NCBI GenBank assembly: GCA_963824935.1
Contig: CAWGRF010000009.1
Location: forward strand, 167,187 to 231,186
DNA from: JACCZX01 sp963824935
GTDB lineage: Bacteria; Pseudomonadota; Gammaproteobacteria; Burkholderiales; Burkholderiaceae_F
Length of the DNA stretch: 64,000 nucleotides
Reading direction: 5' to 3'
Numbering within the stretch: the first letter of the stretch is position 1; each line of letters opens with the position of its first letter. A program made the position numbers and the translations under genes. The notes beneath the pieces are model-generated. The model made no database searches, was not told the origin of the DNA, and saw nothing but the letters and a program-made list of their open reading frames with translations. Positions 56,274 to 64,000 of this stretch are shown one piece after another.

Positions 56274-59200
56274 TCAGGCGAAGGCGCCCGCGTATTTGAT
56301 CCAGATCGCCGGCGTCTCGAACGTTTGCAGGAAGTGCGGATCGCCGCCGGAGCCGCCGAAGCGCTTCTCGACGCTGATTTCGACCGACGTGCTGAACATC
56401 AGCACTTCGACCTTGACCGTCAAAGTGGCGCGCCCGTACGCATAACTTTTCTCGCCGACTTTTTCGTACGCGAAGATCAGATAGAACTCGAGCGACACCG
56501 AGATGATTCCCAGCACCGACAGCTCGCCGCCCATCCGCAGATAACCGCCGAGCATGGCGACGTCGACCTCGACGGTGCCGATCGTGCGTCGCCCCATCGC
56601 GAAGTAGACGCCGGCCATGATGTAGACGCCGCCGCTCGCGACGCCGAGATCGACCGACGCGCTCGCACCGAACTCCAGCGCGGCCTCGAGCAGCTTGACG
56701 CCTTTGGTATCGACCTGCAGGTGGAAAAAACCGCCGCCCCCGAGGAAGGCGACGGTGAGGTTGAATGGGTGCTCGCGACTGGAGAAACCGAAGTCGAACA
56801 CCGGCTTGCCGTCTTTGAACGGCAGCTCGATGAAGGCGCCGATCGCAACATCCTTCAGCGCGAACACGCCGACGGCGACCGGCGGCAGGCCGACGCTGAA
56901 GCCCGCCTTCACGCGCGTTGCATTGATGTCCAGGCTGGGGCCGTCGCCGAACAAACCGGGCGGGATGGTTTCGCGCAGCTTCTCGACGAACTCGAGGTCA
57001 TCGATGAAGCGCACCGGCATCTTCGAGTCGAGTGTTACCGCGACATCGACCTTCTTGCCGGGCTTCGCGGTGAACGCGAAGCGCTCGAACAGGATCTCGA
57101 CCACGTGCAGCAACTCAATGCGGAAGTCGGTCAGCGCGCCTTGCATGTCGACGATCGGTGGCGATGCATCGGCCACCGGCGGCACACTGACCGTCTTCTC
57201 GATTCGCGCATGGACCGCGAACTTCGCGGGCTTGACGACTCCGCCTGCCAGCTCGCGACTACCGATGAATTTGACGAAGCCACCCAGCGGCGAAAAGTCA
57301 CCCTTGACCTTGGGCTCCCAGTCGAGCGTCGTCGTCAGCTTGATCAACCGCAGCAGTGGTGGAGGAGGCGGCAGCTCGGACTGCTGGATCTGCACCTTCG
57401 GCGCACCGGCCGTCATCGTCAGGTTCTCGAGCAACTCAGCGAGGCTGAACGTTCCGAACAGCTTTGCGCTGTCCTTCATGTCTTTGAAAAAGTCAGCCGG
57501 ATCGAATTGATCGGCCGCGATCTTCGCGGCGTTGCCGGCCATCGGCCCCAGCTCACGCGTGAGTCCGGAGATCGAAAGATTCGGTGTCGCGAACCCGCCG
57601 GCTTTCTTCGCCTCGAATTCGGCGGTCAAGGTGCTGTCGGTCAGCGTGCCGGGTATCGACTCCTTGACAACGCGCGCAAAGAGTCCGGTCGTGTTGCCCG
57701 GCAGATTGTCGAGGTATTGCGCGTGGAACGCGATCTCGGTTTCCGCAGGAGCGCCGAGCAGCGCCTCGACGGCCGGCAGCTTGCAGCTCGACTTGAAGAG
57801 CTTCGGCAGGAACGCGCCGAAGGTTTTGTTGAACGGTGCCGGCTGGCTGGTGAAGTACAGCTTCTGCGTGGTCAGCGTCGTGTTGTCCTTGCCTCCTTTG
57901 GGTGCGTACGTCAGCTTCTGGCCCGGAACGATGCAGGCGCGCGCCTCGCCGCTCTTGTCGTACTGCGCGCGGACCGCGTTACGGCCGTCCAGACTCTCAC
58001 CGAACGGAATGAAGATCAGCGAGCAGTTGAAGTTGATCGTGTCACCGGCGATGTCTTCAGCGACTGCGTGAAACTTGAAATCGTCGGCAACCGAGGCGCC
58101 GGCGCCGAGTCGGACCCAAAACGAAAAGATCGAGCCGTTGCCGGGAAAGACCTTGCACGTGTCGTTCGGATTGGCGATGTCCGGCGTCACCAGCGTGGTC
58201 AGGCGGATCGAGCGGAGCGGCAGACCGCGTCCGCCGTGCTCGAGATGCTTATGAACTTCGGGCGCCGCATAGTTGCGCATCGGCTGGCGCACCACGATGA
58301 ACATGCGCTGCACGAGATACGCAACAGGCGTCGACGAGCCATTCGGAACGTCGCGAATCTTGCGCTCGGTGATCTTGATCAGCGCAGCGCGATGACACGT
58401 CGGAAACAGATGACCCTCGTAGACGATGCGCACAAAGTGGTCGCGACCCATCGTCGCGATGTGCGACCACTCCGAGACGTTCAGCAGATCGCCGGTCGTG
58501 CCAAGCAGGCGTGGCCACAGAATCGCCTCGAAGCTGGGGCCGTCCGTGATTGCCGCGGTGGAAACCAGCCGTGATTCGGCACGACGCGCGGCGCTGACAT
58601 CATCATTCGCGATCGACGCGGACGCTTCATCATCCGGCGGCGAGGACGACGCATCCGGCATGTGTACAGCTCGGTCCCTGTCCGGCAGCCGCTGGAGCTC
58701 GGCGACGTGCGCGAGCGTCTGACTCCAGCCTTGAATTTCATCAGCGACCGTGTAGCGCGGCAATCGATATGGCGCCGGCGGATCCCACTCGCCGCGTGAC
58801 TTGAGCCAACCGCCGAGCGGCGACAGCATCAGTTGCTCGGCATTCACAGGTCGCGGCTCGTACGAAGTGAAGTCGTCTTTGTCCTTCACGTACCCGGAGA
58901 ACGCGGAGGTCAGCACGACGATCTCGTGGCGATCGCAGGGCGTCATCGGCGTGAGCACGCCGGGCGGAACACTGTCGACGGGCAGCGTGCCGGGCGGGCC
59001 CCAGTCTTTGTCAGGCTTTCCAAACTGCGGAGCTTCAGTAAAGAAAAACTTCTTGCTGTTGAAGTCCGGCGACCAGATCGCGCGCAGCGGCGCAGGGTTA
59101 GCGCGCGATGTTTCGCTGAGCTTGCCGTCTTCCGCCTTCAGCATCAGCCGCGTGTGCCAGAGCTCGGTGACACCCTGGCGTGCTTTCAACCCGCGCGCAT

Positions 59201-59735
59201 GGGTCCAGCCCACCGCGTGGTTCGGCGACAGGATCAGGCGATAGGGAAGCTCGATCGCCGTGTCGCGTGCCCCAGGTTTTGTGATTGCAGGCGCGCTGTG
59301 TCGCTGCTGCGCGCTTGGCTCGGCCGGCACATCCGCCAGCGCCGACACGTTCAGCTCGAGCGCGCTCCAGTCGAGCAGACCTTCGAGTGTGTACGGGATC
59401 GACTGTGGCCACTCCGCAGGTATGCGGAATACAACGCGGCTCGAACCGCCGATGCGCGATCGCGCTCGCAGAGGCGGATCGGATGAAGGAGGATGCTTGG
59501 CATTAAGCGGATGACTTTCTTCGTTCTTCACCGCAGGCGTAGGAGACGACTCGTAAACCGCCTCCTCCACCACCGCCTGCGGCGGAAACGTGACGATCAA
59601 GTATCCGGGCTTGCTCGCATCGTCGAGCACCAGCGCAGGCGCGCTCTCCGCGCTGGTGTCGAGACGCAGGTTCTCACCTTCGATCCGCAGATTGAGAAGA
59701 TCATCCGGCCGCAGCAGATCGATGCGGATACTCAC
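56274..59735 (-). CDS. Giant protein of unknown family (1153 aa)
   Basis: 1153 residues from ATG 59735. The N-terminus (MSIRIDLLRPDDLLNL) and the first 200 residues are strand-rich. Low-complexity acidic/serine stretch near 365-390. The C-terminal 300 residues alternate hydrophobic and glycine residues (VAFLGGGGFFHLQVD; SGGVYIMAGVYFAM), the texture of amphipathic beta-strands, perhaps a beta-barrel-like or repetitive sheet. No family recognised and no signal peptide. Middle gene of the calpain/giant-protein operon. Confidence 0.65.
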   Translation of the reverse strand: MSIRIDLLRPDDLLNLRIEGENLRLDTSAESAPALVLDDASKPGYLIVTFPPQAVVEEAVYESSPTPAVKNEESHPLNAKHPPSSDPPLRARSRIGGSSRVVFRIPAEWPQSIPYTLEGLLDWSALELNVSALADVPAEPSAQQRHSAPAITKPGARDTAIELPYRLILSPNHAVGWTHARGLKARQGVTELWHTRLMLKAEDGKLSETSRANPAPLRAIWSPDFNSKKFFFTEAPQFGKPDKDWGPPGTLPVDSVPPGVLTPMTPCDRHEIVVLTSAFSGYVKDKDDFTSYEPRPVNAEQLMLSPLGGWLKSRGEWDPPAPYRLPRYTVADEIQGWSQTLAHVAELQRLPDRDRAVHMPDASSSPPDDEASASIANDDVSAARRAESRLVSTAAITDGPSFEAILWPRLLGTTGDLLNVSEWSHIATMGRDHFVRIVYEGHLFPTCHRAALIKITERKIRDVPNGSSTPVAYLVQRMFIVVRQPMRNYAAPEVHKHLEHGGRGLPLRSIRLTTLVTPDIANPNDTCKVFPGNGSIFSFWVRLGAGASVADDFKFHAVAEDIAGDTINFNCSLIFIPFGESLDGRNAVRAQYDKSGEARACIVPGQKLTYAPKGGKDNTTLTTQKLYFTSQPAPFNKTFGAFLPKLFKSSCKLPAVEALLGAPAETEIAFHAQYLDNLPGNTTGLFARVVKESIPGTLTDSTLTAEFEAKKAGGFATPNLSISGLTRELGPMAGNAAKIAADQFDPADFFKDMKDSAKLFGTFSLAELLENLTMTAGAPKVQIQQSELPPPPPLLRLIKLTTTLDWEPKVKGDFSPLGGFVKFIGSRELAGGVVKPAKFAVHARIEKTVSVPPVADASPPIVDMQGALTDFRIELLHVVEILFERFAFTAKPGKKVDVAVTLDSKMPVRFIDDLEFVEKLRETIPPGLFGDGPSLDINATRVKAGFSVGLPPVAVGVFALKDVAIGAFIELPFKDGKPVFDFGFSSREHPFNLTVAFLGGGGFFHLQVDTKGVKLLEAALEFGASASVDLGVASGGVYIMAGVYFAMGRRTIGTVEVDVAMLGGYLRMGGELSVLGIISVSLEFYLIFAYEKVGEKSYAYGRATLTVKVEVLMFSTSVEISVEKRFGGSGGDPHFLQTFETPAIWIKYAGAFA

Positions 59736-59764
59736 GGCGCTACCTGACTCCGATGACTGCTTCG

Positions 59765-61156
59765 CTACTTAGCCACGCCCATCCCAGCCCAATACTGCTT
59801 GAATGCGGACGCCTCGACCGCAAAAGTGCCATCGACCACCGCGAGGTTGATCGGGCGCCACCAGCTGATGTCCCACAGCCACGTGGTGCCGGTCAGGTTC
59901 AGTACCGTGGCTTCGGTATTGCCCCACGGATTGCGCAGGATGATGTACTTGCGTTCATTGCGGTAGTCCCAGCCGAGAATCGTGTAGCAGTGCGACCCGA
60001 CCACATTGGCGTCTGCATAGACGACTTTCTTCGGCGCTTCGTCACCCGATGAGTACGTCCACGCCGTCATCGGATTGAAGGTCCGTCGACTCAGTGAGTT
60101 CGCACGCACCGTATCCCACAGCTTGTCTGCCGTCTCGTTCGCGGTGTTGAGGTACTGACGCTGGCCGCCAGTCAGTTGAGCAGTGGCCCACACGCAATCG
60201 CCCCATGCGGTGGCCAGTATGTCCGGATGATCGCCGCTAATGCCGGTCTTGAGCTTCGCGTACGCCTTCTCGTACACGGCCGGCCAGATTTCACCGCTTT
60301 CGCTCGAGCGCGCATACATGAAGCCGCCGCTGCCGGTGAGCGGAACGGTATCGGTGACCTCGATTTCCTTGTCGAGCTTGCCGCCGCTGTCCGGCTTGAA
60401 GAACTGAACCAGGTTGACGAACTGATCCTGCCCCGCGCCGATCGCGCGTGTCAGATGGCGGATCCGATACGGCAGTGCCCACGAAACCGCGGAGAGCGCA
60501 GCGATGTAATAGCAGTTGGCAACCGCGCCTTGAATCGGGTCGAAGAACTCGGCGGTTTCGTTAAAGAAGCGGCCGGCATCGCCCCACGTTGCGCCGGGCG
60601 GTGTCCAATCGTTTGACTTGCCGACCGTCTTCGGATCGGGCGCCACCGCGGCGAGCACGGCCTTCGTAAATACTCGCGCCAGTTTCTGCAGCCGGTCGCG
60701 ATCCGGGAGTCGGAGCGTCAGAACAAGCTGATTACCGACCAGCTCCGCGCGATGAACCGGAATGGTCCCGACGTGCGCAACGTTATAGCGCGGGCCGAGG
60801 TCGGCCAAGCGCTCGATGTTTGATACGGCATCGATCGGCACTTCGAGGTCATTGACGTCTACCTTCACCTCGACATCCAGTAGCGGCGAGCGCGCAGGCT
60901 CGAGCTTCATGTGCTCGTTCAAGCGAAAGCCCAAGTACAGCGGACCGTCAAACTTGGGATCGAACAATTCTTCGTATGGAGTCTGCAGAATGTCTTCAAG
61001 CAGGCGGCGCTTGTCATCGACCTGCTTCCAGTTGATGCGACGGCCCGTGACAACCTCTGCCAGGGCATACGGATTGATTACGGCCGAGCGTGGTGCTACG
61101 TCGGTCGACAACGAACTTGTGACCTCCGTCGTTGTGGTGGCGAGAGTGTCTGTCAT
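59765..61156 (-). CDS. Calpain-like cysteine protease (C2 family)
   Basis: 463 residues; the ATG at 61156 has GGAGG 8 bases upstream and is chosen over an earlier in-frame start at 61240. Calpain-type catalytic residues: C at about 214 (IQGAVANCYYIAALSAVSW), H at about 388 (GSHCYTILGW) and N at about 408 (ILRNPWGN). The first 170 residues are a separate domain with no match I recognise. No signal peptide. First gene of the operon with the two giant proteins, which may be its substrates or partners. Bacterial calpain homologues are uncommon and poorly known. Confidence 0.8.
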   Translation of the reverse strand: MTDTLATTTTEVTSSLSTDVAPRSAVINPYALAEVVTGRRINWKQVDDKRRLLEDILQTPYEELFDPKFDGPLYLGFRLNEHMKLEPARSPLLDVEVKVDVNDLEVPIDAVSNIERLADLGPRYNVAHVGTIPVHRAELVGNQLVLTLRLPDRDRLQKLARVFTKAVLAAVAPDPKTVGKSNDWTPPGATWGDAGRFFNETAEFFDPIQGAVANCYYIAALSAVSWALPYRIRHLTRAIGAGQDQFVNLVQFFKPDSGGKLDKEIEVTDTVPLTGSGGFMYARSSESGEIWPAVYEKAYAKLKTGISGDHPDILATAWGDCVWATAQLTGGQRQYLNTANETADKLWDTVRANSLSRRTFNPMTAWTYSSGDEAPKKVVYADANVVGSHCYTILGWDYRNERKYIILRNPWGNTEATVLNLTGTTWLWDISWWRPINLAVVDGTFAVEASAFKQYWAGMGVAK

Positions 61157-61414
61157 TTTGTTTCCTCCACAAGAGATCGAGTCGTGCAGTTTTAACGCCA
61201 ACATGCAGGCAGCATCAAGCGCATATTCACGCGCGTCCATGATCGTGGGATGACAGTTTGTAATCCATGAGCACCGTATGCAGCACGCCCTCCGATCGGC
61301 GTCGAGTCGAGCGCGCCGGGAGCGTGAATAAGCAGTAGTCGCTCGGCGGATTCGCTTCTACACTCGACAGCGAAGGCCTGGAGCGCAGTGGATCCGGGCA
61401 CGCGGGAGGTGCCG
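61157..61414. other. Divergent intergenic region
   Basis: About 260 bases between the minus-strand calpain gene and the plus-strand TIR gene. No supported gene or hairpin. Confidence 0.35.
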
Positions 61415-62405
61415 ATGGCCGATTTGTTCGTCAGCTATTCGCGCGAAGACAAGGCGCGGGCAGCGGAGGTCGTGCGCCTGCTCGAAGACTATGGGTGGGA
61501 CGTTTTCTGGGATCAGGAAACGCGCGCGGGCGAGCTCTGGCCGAAGGTGCTCGAAGAAGAACTCGGCAAGGCGCGCTGTCTGGTGGCGCTGTGGACCACG
61601 ACCTCGATCGCGAGCCGCTGGGTGCGCATCGAGGCATACGAGGCGCTGCAGGGCGAAAAATTGGTGCCGGTGCTACTCGACAAAGTCCGGCCTCCGCTCG
61701 AATTCCGGCAGACACAAACGTTCGATCTCACCGGCTGGAGCGGTGACCGCGAAGATGCGCGACTGGAGCATCTTCTGGCCGATCTGACAGCAATTGCGAA
61801 AGCGCCCAGTGCACGGGGCGCGTCGCGCCGACCTGGTATCGTCGTTCCCCCACGCTGCGGCGGGACATGCCCGCTGCGACGCTGCCGAACGCAGTGAGCG
61901 CGGCGAGTGGCGAGCCTGATGCGCAGCCCGCGACGATCGTTCCACGACCGCCAGCCGATCGCGGCGCTGCTTCGTCGTCGCAGGTTTCTCGATCGAGGAC
62001 TGGTTCCTCGCGCGGCCTGATGCTCGGGCTCGGCGTCACGGCCGCAGTCGCTGCCGTCGCGTGGCTGATCAGCGCGGTCGACTTCACGCCTGCGCCCACC
62101 CAGTCGACCGAGCCGACGAAGTCGTTGGCGCCGACACCGGTTGAGCCGCCGAAGTCTTTGCAGGCGGTACCGGCTGCACCCTCGAGCAGCGTGGCAGCGC
62201 CGGCGTCCGCTCCTGCGCAGTCACCGTCCGCAGTGCCGCCACCCGCCAGTACGACAACTACGGTCGCCGGGGCACCCCGGCGCCGCAGGTTTCCAAACCC
62301 GCACCTAAACCGCCGTCAAAGGTGCGGTCGATCCCGTTGCCTCGCGATCAAGGGAGTACAGATCGGACCGATAACGGTGACCGAACAAGAGTTTCTTCGC
62401 AGTAA
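61415..62405 (+). CDS. TIR - TM - proline-rich protein (two frameshifts)
   Basis: About 330 residues after two missing bases are restored. The ATG at 61415 starts MADLFVSYSRED; the TIR domain covers 1-125 with E73 in SRWVRIEAYEAL. The first break is at the C run 61847-61851 and the next frame continues LRRDMPAATLPNAV. A single membrane helix follows (MLGLGVTAAVAAVAWLI, near 62020-62075), then a proline/alanine-rich periplasmic tail. The second break is at GGGG 62269-62272; one more G gives GTPAPQVSKPAPKPP and a stop at 62405. It is 12 bases upstream of the OmpA-type lipoprotein gene, and the extended tail could reach into the periplasm to contact it. Confidence 0.72.
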
Positions 62406-62417
62406 GGAGTGCCAATC

Positions 62418-63735
62418 ATGAATGCGTCGATGATTGCCATTGGTTCGCTCATGCAAGTGAGCCGCGCGTTTTCGCATCACTTTGCTTGTCGCGGCCTTCA
62501 CAACGCTAGGCGGATGTTCCACGCCGTTCCCGACGCAGGAGGCTGCGCCTGCGGCACCAGCCAGCGCGCCAACTGTGGCACCGCCGCCCGCCGTGCCTGC
62601 GCCGGTCGCACCGCCCGTCGCAGTGGCGCCTCCGCCGCCCCCGGTGTTGCCGCTCGAAGAGGCGCTGCTGTCGGCGGCCAACAGTCTGTTCTCGAGTGCG
62701 TCGAAGACGCTCGCTGCGCCGCCGGCGCAAAGGGTGGTCGTGATCGATCCGCTGGTCGACGGCGTGTCGCACACACAAACGGTCACCACCCAGTCACTGA
62801 AATTTCCAGGGACTGGTGAAATCGAAGTATCCGGGCTTTAACGCGCAGCCGTTTTCGCGCGCGACAGTGGGCCAAGCGCCGATCGTTCTCGTCGGAACAT
62901 TCACCGCCATCGACTTGAAGAACCAGACCGGCGGTGTGCGCGAGGCGTTTCGCATTTGCCTGGCGCTGGCCGATCTGAAGTCAGGGGTGATCGTTGCAAA
63001 AGGAGTCGCTCGCGCCAAAGATCGAAGGCGTGGACCTGACACCATTGCCGCATCTGCAGGATGCGCCAGCGTGGACCAAGGATCCTTCTGTCGATGCCTA
63101 TGTCCGGACCTGCCAGACAACGAAGCCCGGCGATCGCATCGACCCGGCGTATCTCGACGGGATTCTGGCCGCCTCACTGATTTCCGAAGCGAGCGATTTG
63201 TTCGACGGCGGCCGCTACCAAGGAGGCGATCGAGGTCTATCGCAGCGCGCTTTCAACTCCCAAGGGCGATCAACTGCGCGTGCACAACGGCATTTACAGC
63301 GCGAGTTGGAAGCTCGGCCGTCGCGCCGATGCCGAGCGCGCGTTCGGCGAAGCCGTGCGGGTAGGACTTGCCAATCAGCGCTTGGGCGTGAAGTTCCTGT
63401 TCCGCCCGGGTACGACTGATTTCGTGACCGATCCGCGACTGAACGCGCCGTATCCGATGTGGATGGGCCAGATTGCACAGCGCGCCGCGGCGCAGGCTGC
63501 TTGCCTTCAAGTCGTCGGGCACACCAGCCCGACCGGACCCGAACCGTTAAACGAGCGGCTGTCGGTGCTGCGGGCCGAGAACGTCAAGAATCGGCTCGAG
63601 CGCGAGTCGCCGAAACTCAAGGGACGCGTCATCGCGAGCGGCGTCGGATCGCGCGAAAAACTGGTGGGCACCGGCACCGATGATGTGCGCGATGCACTCG
63701 ACCGGCGTGTCGAGTTCAAGGTCGTGCCCTGCTGA
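62418..63735 (+). CDS. OmpA-domain lipoprotein (four frameshifts)
   Basis: About 437 residues when four inserted bases are ignored (near 62469-62472, 62803-62805, 63017-63020 and 63218-63219). ATG 62418 (MNASMIAIGS) is followed in the next frame by a lipoprotein signal (TLLVAAFTTLGGC). Then come an alanine/proline-rich linker, a middle domain (PIVLVGTFTAIDLKNQTGG; REAFRICLALADL) and a TPR-like piece (KEAIEVYRSALSTPKG). The C-terminal OmpA peptidoglycan-binding domain has VVGHTSPTGPEPLNERLSVLRA and DALDRRVEFKVV. It would tether to the outer membrane and bind the cell wall. The frame breaks share the same one-base pattern, so the gene is probably intact in the cell. Confidence 0.68.
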
Positions 63736-63789
63736 GCCGTCGGTGTCACGGCCTCCTCTACTTTGACAAGGCCGCAGAAGCCACTCATG

Positions 63790-64000
63790 TCAGTGCGGCA
63801 TAGATGCTCGACCGACTTCTGGGTCGCCCAGATATCCGGAGATACCGTGCCGGTTCTCGGTCGGGTTTTGTACATCGGTCTTGTTCTCGATCTGCGGCGT
63901 TACCTGAAAGTATTTCTTGCTGAGTGGATAGAGCGCGACGATGTCACGGTCGTCCATTGCGTTGAACCACTTCTTCACGCATACGGGGTGACCGATCGGT
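63790..64000 (-). CDS. C-terminal part of a possible alpha/beta-hydrolase-like protein
   Basis: A minus-strand frame runs in from the right edge and ends at 63790. Visible residues include VKKWFNAMDDRDIVALYPL and IENKTDVQNPTENRHGISGY, with the pattern WFNAMD.RD.VALYPL...IENKTDV....NRHGI..YL that I recall from C-termini of lipase/hydrolase-like proteins. The gene starts beyond the window. It is convergent with the OmpA lipoprotein gene. Family is tentative. Confidence 0.4.
   Translation of the reverse strand, partial: PIGHPVCVKKWFNAMDDRDIVALYPLSKKYFQVTPQIENKTDVQNPTENRHGISGYLGDPEVGRASMPH

Noticed and set aside
56325..58574. 749-codon plus-strand open frame
   Set aside because: It is fully antisense to the 1153-residue gene and its residue pattern (arginine/glutamine/histidine-rich) is that of the complement of a GC-rich gene. 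No start signal or family motif.

Overview
This window comes from a high-GC bacterium with a Gram-negative envelope. It encodes periplasmic c-type cytochromes, lipobox lipoproteins, an OmpA-type peptidoglycan-binding lipoprotein and a class of cell-wall amidase. The gene families would fit an environmental Pseudomonadota (Betaproteobacteria-like), but nothing here fixes the taxon. No tRNA, rRNA, CRISPR array, integrase or transposase was seen.

Layout. 1-7.1 kb: the end of a di-heme peroxidase, a TIR-TM-TPR protein, and, divergent from it, a class III cyclase/STAND ATPase followed by an Old Yellow Enzyme. 7.6-11.9 kb: a protease operon (coiled-coil protein, HExxH metallopeptidase, two trypsin-fold proteases). 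12.2-20.7 kb: a five-gene multi-cytochrome operon with RoxA-like di-heme proteins. A 3' fragment of the last gene is duplicated at 26.4 kb. 21-30 kb: a crystallin-like secreted protein, a 1314-residue TIR-NTPase-TPR-TM-ASH protein, and an M48 protease/CHASE2 operon. 30.8-32.7 kb: two membrane proteins. 32.7-38.6 kb: an IclR/aldehyde dehydrogenase/RbsABC-type sugar transporter island, visibly more GC-rich and flanked by a 49-bp identical direct repeat.

39-64 kb is the most unusual part. A minus-strand operon encodes a caspase, an N-acetylmuramoyl-L-alanine amidase and a 1899-residue protein with two alpha/beta-hydrolase domains, a CHAT protease domain and a TPR-like tail. A divergent plus-strand operon encodes TIR-CHASE2, a FecR-like lipoprotein, a SLOG-like protein and a small membrane protein. 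Next comes an operon of a calpain-like protease and two giant proteins of no recognised family. TIR genes flank both sides, one of them paired with an OmpA lipoprotein. Five TIR proteins in the window keep the glutamate expected of TIR NADases, each with different partner domains. Together with the caspase, CHAT, calpain and lipase modules this looks like an envelope-stress or immune/cell-death island; that role is inference.

Sequence quality. At least 15 genes are interrupted by single-base indels, mostly in short homopolymers, while the protein continues intact in the next frame. They look like sequencing errors rather than decay, so coordinates for these genes span both frames. The block from about 39 to 61.2 kb has none that I could see.
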